From the NCBI GenBank assembly GCA_946699065.1, contig CAMPDV010000064.1, forward strand, positions 868,001 through 932,000: 64,000 nt of DNA, given 5' to 3'. Under the pieces are notes generated by a model. That model made no database searches and was not told the origin of the DNA. It worked only from the letters and a program-made list of their open reading frames with translations. Below are positions 27,370-39,500 of this stretch, one piece after another. This DNA comes from Loxodes magnus (taxonomy: Eukaryota > Ciliophora > Karyorelictea > Loxodida > Loxodidae). The translations under genes were made by a program, and so were the position numbers. Numbering within the stretch: the stretch's first letter is position 1; every line of letters begins with the position of its first letter.

Positions 27370-28317
27370 ATTTAATAAAAGGCAATATATTTAAGAATGT
27401 TTAAATTAAAAAAATAAATATTTATTGATAAATATTGCTATATATTAAAAATATATTTATTATATTTACATAATATCTTACTAATAATTTTATAATATCA
27501 CATTTAATAAAATAAATATTCAGAAAATATAAATATAAATAGAGGTATAAATTTATATAAATTGTATATTAATTTAAAGATCACAAGATTAATGTTTTAT
27601 TTTATGAATCAAATAAATAAAATTTTAATAAAAGAGTTTATAATAATTAAAATTATTCTAGATTTAATAAAAATCATTCTAACTATATTAAATAAATTTA
27701 AATATTGCTAATTTTATTCAACAAATAAAAAAATTATTATCTATATGCTTAAAGAAAAAAGATAAAGAAAAAAATGTAAATAAATGTAAAATTTATAATG
27801 AATTTAATAATTTTAATACATATTAACTCTTAAAAATAATTAAACTATTTTAAAATTTAATTTCTTTTTACTTCATACTTATCAAAGAAAAAACTATAGA
27901 AATTTAAAATTTAAATATTAAAATTATAATTAAAAACAGAAAAAGTGGAAAATGTTATATTTAAATTTATTAGAATGAAATTTGTAGAGAAAGAATAGAA
28001 ATAAAGTTTAATTGAATATTTATTCTTAAAAGTAATCAAAAATAAATAGTACACTTATAAATTTTTTAATTTAAATAAAGTTATAAAATGATTTATATAA
28101 TAACTTTAATATACTATTTAATAAAAAGCTACTATTCTTTTTGTTAAAGCTATATTTAAATTAAGATTCTATTCTTATATTATGAAAATCTATTTCCTTA
28201 GATAGCTAAATTGATTTGTATAATTAAATTTTGAATAATTTCAGGATAATAAAACTTGTAAAATAAAATATAAAGGAAAGATTTAAATCATGGAAATAAT
28301 TAAAATAAATAAATAAA

Positions 28318-28770
28318 TTTGATTATAGAGCTCGTAGCACTCTCGTTGGTGCGCAGCTCTTTAAAAAATGTTTCATACTGATAAGAATGTTTGTTACTGA
28401 TAAAATTATCAGATACTGATAAAAATGTTCAATACTGATATAATTTTAGAATACTCGTAATCTTTAATACTTGCTGGAGGTCTAAGGACATGGCAGGATT
28501 GTGTCTAATTGCATCACCAAAGTAGAGGACGACATGTGTCTATTATGGGTACTTAAATTCCCCACCTCTGATGAAGCTCGCAAAAATAATTTCCTTTTAT
28601 TTCCAGAATTAAAAACTAAATTAAGCCAGTGCCGAAGGTCTAAGAATCTTATGTCTCGAGGCTAAACCAAAGCAGAGGAAGACATAAAGTCGATTATGGG
28701 TACTTAACTTCCCCAACCTCTGATGAAGATGTCCCTTGTTGTTCACCTTCGAAGAACTATGGCGGTTTTT
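28318..28770 (-). mobile_element. SINE-like dimeric repeat with retroelement tail
   Basis: Read on the minus strand. Two ~105-bp units (28630-28735 and 28472-28580) share CTTCATCAGAGG, a GTTAAGTACCC-type core and a TTAGACC... end. About four TTATCAGTA-type repeats (28384-28440) follow, then the same hairpin tail (28323-28362) that ends the ORF2 fragments. Borrowing a LINE 3' tail is typical of SINEs. The unit's CATCAGA ... AAGTTAAG spacing is reminiscent of 5S rRNA's internal control region, but the match is short. No ORF is claimed. Confidence 0.5.
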
Positions 28771-29426
28771 AAAAATATATTAATAAAATGCAGTTCTTTT
28801 ATTTTTTGGGTAATTAAAAATTAGAAAAAAAGTTTAAAAATTTATTTAAAAAATAATCTTAATATTTTTAATTGATCACTACATTTTTCTGGCTTTTTCT
28901 TATCAAGATGTTTAACTAAATTTTAGTCCGTTTATTTTATAAAAGATAGCCTATCAAAAATAAAATTTTAAGAAAAAAAATTGAAAATTGTTTCGCAATA
29001 AAGATCTTTATTGATGATATTTTATAGAAATAACTATTTACGACTACTGGATTGAAATTTAGAATATTTCTTGCTTTTTGCTAAGAAAAAAAAGAAGTTT
29101 TATTTCAGATAAAAGAATCAATAAGTTTAATACAATTAGAAGAAATTATTTTCCTAATTTTTAAATTATTAAAATTGCGAAAAATAGATAAAAAATGTAT
29201 TATGCAATCAATCTTCTAAAGATTAAATAAATCTTTAAAATAATAGATATCTATTTATTAAGAGCAATAATATCATTAAATTAAATTTTATTTATTTAAA
29301 TTATAATAAATCACTAAATATTTCTTAAATTCCTTTATCTTGCAAATTTAAAAGTTCAAAGCAATTTATTAATTTAAATACATTAAAATATTAATTTTAT
29401 TAAATCCATTTAAAGTATAATCAAAA
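28771..29426. other. AT-rich, nothing supported
   Basis: AT-rich DNA between the SINE-like repeat and the zinc-knuckle ORF. Confidence 0.45.
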
Positions 29427-30318
29427 ATGGAAAGACTTGCCAAAGGATGGATGATTCCAGAAGAGGAGAAGAGGGCCAAAAAGGCTTCCAACCAGCCACC
29501 TTTTTCAATCACTCCACCTAAGAAAGCAGGCAAGCACTAACATTATTCGGAATCCACTTAAATCCCACCTAAGAAACTAAAAATTAACGAGTAAGATAAT
29601 AAGTAAGGAGATTCACAACCAACGACGACTTGAGAGACCTCACTAAAGAACAAATCTGCAGCATGGACTAAAATCAGACCCTTAAAAAAATCTTCAGGCT
29701 AATAAAGACTATAACAGAGCTTGAAGAAGAAACGCACAAAATAAGACAAGATCTCATTGCTCACGGAGAAGACGATGAGATGCATATGGTTGACAGAAGA
29801 GCCAAGGCAGGCGTCTTTGAATAAGTCCAAGAGCTTGAAAGCGACATTTGAACATTGAAACAAAAAGACGAAAAGAATTGAGTCAAGCTAGACGAGAGAT
29901 TAGAAAGAATCGAAAAAAGAATAGAAGAAAAAAATCACTAGTCTCAGCAATAAGATCCAATGGATATAGAATAAATTAAAGTAACAAGATTCAAGAAAAT
30001 TAAAAAGAAGTGTTACATCTGCTGCAGCACGAAGTACTTATGAAGAAAATGTCGTGAATAAAAATAAATCAAGAAAAAATTGTGAAACGACTTTTGGAAG
30101 AAAAAAACGACTTTCATACCCTCAAGTGACGGAAAGCTGTGGAGGAAAAAAGAAAAAAGCACCATGTAAGACCCTAAGCAAATAAGACTCCAATTTGACT
30201 TAAGACAGGAACCAAGAATATTTAGGAATGTCAAGCTATATGATAAACTTTATAAACCTGTAAAGTTGGAAGGCGAACATATTTGATTTAAACTTAAATT
30301 CATTTAAAGCGATTAAAC
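29427..30318 (+). CDS. Retroelement ORF1-like protein with zinc knuckle
   Basis: Starts MERLAKGWMIPEEEKRAKK, with a basic, Pro-rich N-terminus. A coiled coil follows (TITELEEETHKIRQDLIAHG; then LDERLERIEKRIEEK), then a Cys motif CYICCSTKYLWRKC like a CCHC knuckle, then a basic C-terminus (NDFWKKKTTFIPSSDGK; LEGEHIWFKLKF). TGA encodes several Trp. The N-terminal frame joins the rest only if about 2 nt (mod 3) are skipped near 29590-29610. A 17-nt GT-AG interval, GTAAGATAATAAGTAAG, does exactly that, giving KINERFTTNDD; otherwise it is a frameshift. Likely an RNA-binding Gag/ORF1 protein of a non-LTR element. The 3' end is approximate. Confidence 0.6.
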
Positions 30319-33300
30319 AAATGCAGTTAAGCATCTTTTATCTTAAAAACCGAATATATTAAATTTTATATTTAAGCAACCATTAATAAAATCTTAACAG
30401 AACAGCTAAGTTTATTTTGCTGATGATTAAGTATTCTGGGAGTAATAAATAAGCATCTAATGAAAAAATAAAAAATATTTTAATTTTTTTCATATTTCTT
30501 TATCTTTTCTAATTTATAATCTTATTTAGAACGATAAAAAGCAAAGATTGCTATATATTAAATTCGTTGTTTATAAGAAAAATAATACTCTTAAATTTTA
30601 AAACATATTTTGCAACTCTCTTTTTCATAATGTTTTAAGAATAATAATTTATGAAGATTCTATAAATAGTACATATTAAAGTTTCTCAAAGAGTTAAAAA
30701 GGTGTAAAAATCAATTTTAGTGCTTAAATACCTAATTTTTAGGTTTTCTATTTTATTTTATTTTATTAAGTTTCATTTCTGTGAATATTTTGAAATGGGT
30801 GGAGATGAAAAAAAATGAAAGAAAAAAAATTGATAAAATTAAGAAAAAGAACTTCTGAAAGTCTTTAAAAAAGTACTGTAAAAATTAATATTTTTGTTTA
30901 ATAAAATAATTCTATGAAGAAAAGAAAAAAATCTAATTATTAAAGTCCATATACAAAAAATAAAATTAATATAAAAAAATAATGTTTAAAAATTAAAAAC
31001 CCAACAAGATAAAAATTAGAGAGAATAAATAATTATTTAAAAATTTTTATATGAAATATTCAAAATTTTTATAAATTATATGAATATTGAATTGCAAAAA
31101 CTTAAAAATTGCTAAAAATTTAAAAAGTGAATTGAAAAAAAAAATTTAAAAATTTTGATAGGATAAAAGGGAATACCAAAAAGGATATAAAATTAAAAGA
31201 ACAACAAAAATAAAAAAATTATAATCTATAAAAAGAAACAAACGCAAACATGAGAAAAAAAAAAAAGAGTTAATAAAAATTACAAAACTTTATAAAAAAA
31301 ATTATAAATAAATACAAGGAAATATTAAAAATTTTACAATCATCTGAATTTTAATATAAAAAAGAAAAATTTTAATATTTTTATAAAATTTACTTGATAT
31401 ATATAGTGAATTTTGTTTAATGGTTTAATGCATGCTTTAAATACCGGAGGAAACTGTATTAATACCCTTGTTCTGATAATTTTTCTCATTTATTTTTAAA
31501 ATTTATAGTATATTTAATTTTTAAAGACTAAGCAATCTTTCTTTTCTAAGTTCAACCAGCGTTTTATACTTTAACTATAATTATTTTTCTTATTATTGAA
31601 ATATTTATTTTTTAGATTTATACATATTTAAAGTTATTTAATCTAAATTCTAAAAAATAAAATCTTTTTTATACTTAATTGTAATAAAGTATGTTTATTA
31701 AAGCATAATAATTTTTATTTTGTCATTTTCAATTTTTTTAATATTTTTAATATATTTAAAATTTAAAAAATATTTAAATTTTAAATATATTTCATTTTAT
31801 TAGAAACTTAAATATTCTTATGGAATAAATTAAGATTTTAATTTTTTAAATATTTTATTTTGGTTCATTTTTTTTTAATATTTTTTCTCAATTTTATATA
31901 TTTAAATTCTTAGCGGTTAAATGTTTTATTAAATAAAATTTCTTTTTATTTCAATGAAAAGATAAATCAAAGTTCAATTTTAACTTATTTCTTAACATTT
32001 TATACAAATTTTTATTTCTTTTAGTTTTAAAAATAATTTTTTTTAAATATAATTTCTTGTGTTGAAATGGATTTAGCAATAATCACTAAAATCTTTCAAA
32101 TTTAACTCCATATCTTAGGATTTTTAAATTATATCATAGAATAAATATTTAACTTGTATTTTTACGCTAAAAAATATAGGGATAATTAGATTTTAACTTA
32201 AGTGAATGGTATTATATAATATTTAATAAACTTAGAATAAATAAAAAAATTTAATTATAACTTTAAGAGCTTTTGATTCTATATTTCATTCATTATTAAT
32301 TAATTCATGAAACTTTTGCTTATATTATTAATTAAATATTGTTAGAAAATTTTCTCTTAAAACTTATTTTTTTACTCTTCCTTTATGCTTAATATAAGTT
32401 TAACCATCTATATATCATTAATATTAGTTTTTGATTTTTTTATTTCTTTTTCTTGCCATTAATTTTACTTATATATACAAAAAGATCTTTAATTTATTAT
32501 AGTTTTTTTATCAAAATTCACAATATACTTATTAATAGGGATTTAAGTATTGCAATATGAATAAATGAGATAACTTTTTTAATTTAGATAATTATCATCG
32601 ATCTTGTCTTTATTAAAATTAAAAATTACATCTTCATTATAAATAAATAAGCGCAAAATATTTCAGTGTAATGAGCTAGTTTCTTATTTTTAACTTTCTG
32701 GATTTTTATTTTATAAATTTATGAATAGAACTAGCTTATTTTCATATAATATACATGGTTCTAATTTTAATTTTTGGATTTAAAATAAAATATATATCTT
32801 TACTAGATAAAATATTTTTTATTTTGAGATGCAACTCAAAATATATCTATGAAATAGAGTTAAATTTTGATTCATTACATCATTTTTATATGATCTTTTC
32901 ACCAATTTATGGATAAAACTATTTATTTAAGATGATAAATAAAAATTGCGTTTAAGACTTTATATTAATTGATTTAGTTTATATTTATTTTTCTTTATAT
33001 TATAAAGTATTGGTCCTATATATTTAGCGATAAATGCTTAAACTTTATTAAATTAAATTCTTTAATTATTAAATACAGAAAGCCTCACGAAATTTAGTTA
33101 ATTTTATTTATTTTACTATACTTTTAAAAAAAATTTCGTTTTTAATAGCTTCTCACGAAAATTGAGATCACTATTTAAAATAATGTATACATACCAGAAA
33201 AGAATAAAGAGTATGCTATTTTGTAGTAATTGATTTTTTATTTAGCTAATAAATGTATGATTTGAGCCGTAATTATTTTATTTACTTTGAATATAATAAA

Positions 33301-34233
33301 ATTGAAATTTAGGCTGCTAAAAGGATTTACAAGGATCAACTTTAGTTTCCTTTTTAATTTTAACTTAAATTTTCTTTTATTTTATTGATAATGATAGATT
33401 AATAAAAATTTTTGGAAAGCATCACTGCTACCATTGAAAGAAAATTGAAGATTCCTCATAGTTATTATTTTTTTTCTTCTAAAATCAATAAGAATAAACA
33501 TATCTATTAATTTTTATCAATTTAAAAATACAATTTGGCTTGCTTGGTTGATTAAGAATTTGCTATTAAAAGAATTATCAAAGTTGAATTCAATTTACTT
33601 TGTAGCGAAAATTTTTTTCGATATTCTCAATATCTCGTTTTTATATATCTCTTAAAATGTTAGATCAAAAATGCTGTAACTTGTATAAAATATGAAAATA
33701 AATCTTCCAATTTATATTTGAAAATGAAAATAGCAAAATGGATTTATTGTAGAACTAACCCTTAGGTTTAATATCAAACTTCTATTTTAATAAACTGAGT
33801 TAAATAAAAAATTGATTTTATAGCTTAAACAAATTCCTTATGCTTAGTTATTTTATTTTTATCCAAACTCTCTATCATTTAACTTAAGATTCATTATTTT
33901 TGAAAATCAAATAAATATGGTTTTAAATATTAAAATGAGATCTATTGGCTCGATTTTGGAAGCATTGAAACTTTTAGATGAAGGTGGGTTTTAAGTATAT
34001 TTTCTTTAAAATATAGTACTAGATATAGATTTTATTTTTATAATGATTATAAAATGTTTTGAACTAGTAACTGACTCATACCTAAATTATTTTATAAAGA
34101 GTCTATTTATAAAATTAATGAAGAGACTTCTTTTTAAATTAAATTCTCTGACATTTTCCTTAATATTTAATTATAACCTTAAGTTTTTTTGTTAACTCTA
34201 AGTTAAATTTCAGTGATAACTAGAATTAATAAA
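30319..34233. other. AT-rich region with a decayed tRNA and weak coding-like text
   Basis: Mostly AT-rich. A decayed tRNA-Ala lies at 31406-31476. From about 33400 to 34000 the plus strand reads somewhat protein-like (for example NEIYWLDFGSIETF near 33950), but frames compete and I recognise no domain. It could be the 3' part of an unknown gene upstream of kinase copy C. Confidence 0.35.
31406..31476 (+). pseudogene. Decayed full-length tRNA-Ala-like sequence
   Basis: A ~71-nt stretch aligns end to end with a tRNA-Ala pattern: a D-arm-like AATGGT, an anticodon-region GCTTTAAAT (GCTTTGCAT in the gene), GGAGGAAAC before the T arm and CCCTTGTTCT at the 3' acceptor. Most stems are broken. It differs from the truncated remnants in keeping the middle part. 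Confidence 0.4.
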
Positions 34234-36503
34234 ATGAAGTTTAAAATGTTCCTTCAGAGTAGATATGAACTATAGGCTAATTAAATGCAGGTTCCCTTCG
34301 TTTTAGTTGCGGCCTTTTGAATGGTAAAAATTTTTTAACGTGAGAGAAACTATCAAAATAGTATTTTTGAGTTGGCTTTTACATGAATATTTCTAGGCTG
34401 TCTTTACATCAACAAAAAAAGAAATTTAATAAATTAACAGGTTCTATTAGTTACATTATATGTGCTTATGAATCTAAAAGGAATCTATATTGCATATTAA
34501 ATGGATTAGAATTTTATGCTAGCCTTTATCTATTTAGCTCTTTCTTAGTAGTTTGCCCACTTGAACGAGAAATAATTTAACTACTAAAATGCTATATTTT
34601 TTATCAGTTTATCAATCTGGTGAAGTTTAGCCCTCCATAATAGTCACTTTTAGGAACTTGATATTTGTAACTAAATCAGTTTGGCTCTTTTCACATACTT
34701 TATCCTGAGACAAATCTATACACAAAAAGAGAGTAGAAATAACTATTCGAAGCTAAAAATTAGATAAAAATATAAGCAGAAAAACTAGAACTTTTAGCAA
34801 AAATACCTAATGTTGCTTACTATAAAATAAAGGATCTACAAATAATTTATAAAAGTAAACAAGCTAGTAGAATGTTTAAAGATTAGAATATTCTAGATGT
34901 TCTATTTCAAGCTGAGTATATTAAAAAATAGCACTCAAGTTTCTAGCTTGATTTTACATAATTTTTACACTCAGAAACAAATAAAAAATTGAAAGCAAAC
35001 ATTGTCGTTGAGTTAGACCAATCGTTTAATAAATCAAGGTATTTTTAAGTTAAAGCAGTTAATATACTCTCTAATAATGAATTCGTAACTCTTTTGTATG
35101 TGTATGAATGAACTGAACTTGAAACTTTCTATAAAGAAATAATAGAAACCAAATTTAAAAGTTTATTCATAAGAGCTTTTTAGCATGAGATAAGACATCC
35201 TTTAATTGGACTTATGGAGACTTTAAATAATCTAAAAAATCTGATTGTACTAGCGATTTAGGAGAACTAAAAGTCTGAAAGTCAATTATCAAACTATAAG
35301 AATAAAATAAGAGTAATAAAGAAAGAAGTTTCTAAATTACTCTTAATTTCATTATAGATGCAGGACATTTTCGAAATTTAAAAGAAAAGTTACACTCTCT
35401 AATACGAAGCGCAAGATGTATAAGAATGTGCATAAGAAGCTTTTTCATTGATAAAACATCAAACAAAAAAGAAAAAGATAAATTTAGAGTTAAATATTGC
35501 TCCTAACGTTCCTAAATAACTAAACATTGATAAGCAAAGAGTTATATACGTTCTATAACATCTGTTAGTGAATTCTGTAAAGTTCACTAAATGTGGACTT
35601 ATTTAACTAAAGATAAAGAAGAGTAGGAAAAAGTAAGAGATTAATTTTATCGATGTTCCCCATGAAATGTACTCGATTTCCATTCATGATAGTGGATGTG
35701 GAATGTCTGAAAAGTAAATATCGAAGGTCTCAAATTTATTCAATTTCAACTTAGATGATAATTAAAATTAAAGCCTTGGAATAGGATTATACTTAGCTGA
35801 GTAAATATCTCTATAAATGAGTGGAAGGCATTTGAAAGTAAAATCTCAAATATGGAAATGGACTAGAGTAAAGTTTTATGTGAGAGCAGTAAATGAACTT
35901 GAATAAAAATAGAAAGTACAAGTATCAAGCTAAAAAATATTAAAATCTATTCAAATTCCTTTAAGTCAAATTTTATCTCCAACTTCAAGTTAAGAATCAA
36001 TAGAATACGAATAGCCGAATTCTGCTGCTTATGATTCAAGTCCTTATTCGATAAATACTACAAGTTAATCTAATCCAGAAAATGAAAGTTTCTCGGGATG
36101 CCAATGCAAATAGGTATTAGTAGTTGATGATTCTGATTTTGTTAGATATTCTTTAGTAGAAATATTTTAAGCAAATGGATATTAAACTTGTGAAGCAAAA
36201 GATGGTAAGGAAGCGATAGAACTAGTGTAAAAGAAATAGAAAAATAAATGCTGCTAGGAGTTTTATATAATTACAATGGATTGCGAAATGCCTATTATGG
36301 ACGGGTGATAAGCAACTGATTTTATTAGGAAGAGTCTATAATATAAAAAGCCTATTTTAGGATATACAGCCTACAGCTCCGAAGAAGACATAACTAGATG
36401 TTTAGAAGTAGGAATGAGCTAAGTATTAAACAAACCCTCAAGCTGTAAACTTATCCTGGATACTATCAAAAACCTAAAAAAAGGGCTTACTAGCGATGAA
36501 TGA
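34234..36503 (+). pseudogene. Hybrid histidine kinase copy C, one frameshift
   Basis: Third kinase gene, ATG at 34234, ending at TGA 36501-36503 after GLTSDE. The first ~120 residues (MKFKMFLQSRYELQA; VPFVLVAAFWMVKIF; LMNLKGIYIAYQMD) are clearly homologous to copies A/B but strongly diverged. From about 34600 to 36470 the DNA is nearly identical to copy B. Near 34724 copy C has cacaaaaagagag where A and B have cacaagaaagagag, a 1-nt loss that shifts the frame just after the membrane region. All H, N, G1, G2 and receiver motifs are intact downstream. TGA = Trp at YEW (35109-35111) and MDG-W (36306-36308). Either a recent pseudogene or a sequencing error. Confidence 0.8.
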
Positions 36504-39500
36504 CTTTAATAACTTTTTTTATTGCTTCAAATTTAAAGCTTGTTCTCTATAAGTTTTCTTATTGCAGTACTAATATATAAATTTATAATGTATTTATTTT
36601 ATTTGCAATAATAAACATCTTTAAAGCAGCAATATATTTTACTCTCATCAATGTAAACATAATCATAGTTTAAAATATCCCCTATAATTAACTTAATATT
36701 AAATTTAATGCTATATGCATTTTCTAAGCCTAGCTTTTTAATTTGAAAAATAAAAAGAAAAATAGAAGAATAAAATAACTAAATAAATAGATTTAATTTT
36801 TAACATATACTTTAATAATTAGAGAAAATCATTATTTAAAACACAACGTCAAGGTTTTTGGTCCAGTATCCATTAATAAGAAATATAGTATAAGTACCTT
36901 GGTATTTTTGCTAAAATAGTTGCTAAGTATTTCTTATAGTTATAATATAAATGTATCTGCTAATAATGTTTTTACTTTAGTAATCAAATAATAAAATTCA
37001 GGATATTTTTAAAGAAAAACAAATAAATGTATTTTTCTATTTTTAATATATATGAAGATAAAGGAAGTTTTAAAGATAATAAATTTATTTAGTCAAAATC
37101 AAAATATCTAATTATAGGTTGCATAAGGGAAGATATATCCAAATTAAAGTATATCGAATATAAAGTTAAAGGAAGATTCATATTCTAATTATATTACTAA
37201 AATCCACTTTCGATATAAATTTATCTTATTTTTTTCTATATCTTTTTAGTTTCTCTTACAAAAGATAGCTAACAACTTTTATACTTTCGAAAATTTTCAC
37301 AGTTCATTTATTATTTTCATAATCATTTTTTCTTAGTCCTCATAAGTGAAAATTTTAAAATCTTTTAGCAAAAATTATCTTAATATTAAGAATTTTTTCC
37401 TTTAGATAAAATAGAATTTTAAATATTTTAATTCCGGTTCATTAACTTTTGATTTATTTAACTCAAAAAAATATTCAATTTTAGATATAAGGCTATCTTA
37501 AAATATATGTCTGCTTATTATCTTAATTATAAATTTTAACTTTATTTTTTATTCTTTCTTAAATTATCTGATTTATATCCAAAACTTAACTCTTTTAAAA
37601 TTTTTTAAATATACATTTATTTTATAACTCAATGCATTCAAATTTCTTTAACTGACTCTAACTAATTTATTATTTCTACAAGATGAATTATTAAGCAAGC
37701 AATGATAGATTTTTTAATTATTTTAACTCTATTTATAGTTTTATACCAATTATTATATAATACTAAAGATATACCATTTTAATATAAAAGGCATATTTCA
37801 GAATTATCTTCCATTTAATCCATTAGATTTATAATTACTCTATTTCTATTTATCTAGCTTTCCTTCAATTAAATAAGTGAATCTTAGTGGCATAAATTAA
37901 GTCAGGACAATTTATAAATGTAAAGTAAACGTATAAAATATTTGAGTTATAAAAATAAAGAAAATCTCTGAATTTAAATCTAAACCTTATAATTATTTTT
38001 AGAACTGACAACTTAATAGAAATATTTATCTTCATAAAAGCGCAAACATTTAAATAGCTTATAAATACCAAGAAATTATTGTGATTATTTTAGGAAAAAA
38101 CAACTTAAAATATTTAATATTTCAATAAAAATATTTCGCTAAATTTTAATATAAGCTTATTAATTAACTATTAGATATTGAGGCTTTAATCTAATTTTTA
38201 ATTCTAAGATAAAATTAAATGGTAAAATGGGCTTGAAATTCTATCCAAAGATATTAATTAAGAAAAAATTAAAATTATTCTATTAAAGAAATTTTTTGAT
38301 ATATAAAAAAATGATTTATAGCGTAATCATCTGTGAAATATTTCCAATTTTTATGCATATTTAGTAAGATAAAAAATTATAATACCCAAAGAAATATTAG
38401 CTTAACCTTCGTAATCATAATTTTGTTAATTTATGTTCTTTCGTTTATTTTCATATCAAAGAAAAAGTTATCATTTGAATAAAAAGGTTTTTGAATCAAA
38501 TATACTTTATTTGGTTTCTTAAGAATATTTTAGTTCTAAATTATTTTATTTTATATCTAATTTTTATTTAGTTTTTAGTAAAAGAAAATTCATTAAATAG
38601 AACCATGATATTCTATCTCATTTATAAATAGCAATGGATCCTAAGGATCAATTAAGTAATCCATAAGTAAATTATTATTATAGCTATATAAACATTCAGA
38701 TGATTTTTGCGTTTTATAACTAAATTATAGAGTTTAAACCACCTAAATGATCTTAATTAATAGTGTTATAGGTATTATATATTTTAAATATTAACTATCT
38801 TAGTTTTATCTTTCAATTAATGCCTAATATGTACCAAAGTTGTTTCTTTAAATTTTTAATTACCTTTAATTTTAAAGAAAACTGGCTATTAATATTAAAA
38901 ACTTATATCTATTTCTAATATAATTTTTTCAAATATAGGTAGTTTTTTTCAACTGGAAAGTAACAGGAAAATTATAAAAAACTTGTTTAATTAAATAGAG
39001 AAAGGATTTAGTTGATTTTATTGGCAGGTAAATTTATCATACCATATGAGTGTTTAATTGAAGAAAATACTTCATAAAATAAAAGCCTTAAAATATGCTT
39101 TTAGTGATGAATTAAAAAAGATTATCAAAAAATATTTGAACTTTGGTTAGTGTGAACGACACTATATTTTAGATAGCTAACGATAAAGTTTTATACTTAA
39201 TGATTTGCTTAGAACTCTTTTAAGATTTTTTAAAAGTTTCATATCTTGCTTTCTTCATATCTCTAACCAACTTAGATTATGGCTAGTTGCATTTTTAACT
39301 TTAATTATCTTAGTAAGACTTATATTAACTTTTAGATTTCAATTATAATTAGACTTAGCACCAATTTTAAGAAAATATCAGTACTATAAATTAAAGCCAT
39401 AAAAAAACTATTAAATGATGTTTGATGTGTGCTTTTTTTTTTAATAGCCTAACTAATAGCTAAAACCCTTAACTTTCTTAATACTTTTATATTAAATTAT

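Noticed and set aside
28472..28735. Genuine 5S rRNA genes
   Set aside because: Only two short words match 5S; the rest of the molecule, including the later control region, is absent.
37865..38071. 68-codon minus-strand frame and similar short standard-code frames (536, 2619, 4460, 24487, 34383, 47563, 52510, 55977, 59721)
   Set aside because: Stop-free runs of this length are expected in 64 kb of AT-rich DNA. Some (2619, 55977) are antisense to the kinase or MORN gene, and 34383 is simply an internal piece of the copy C kinase.
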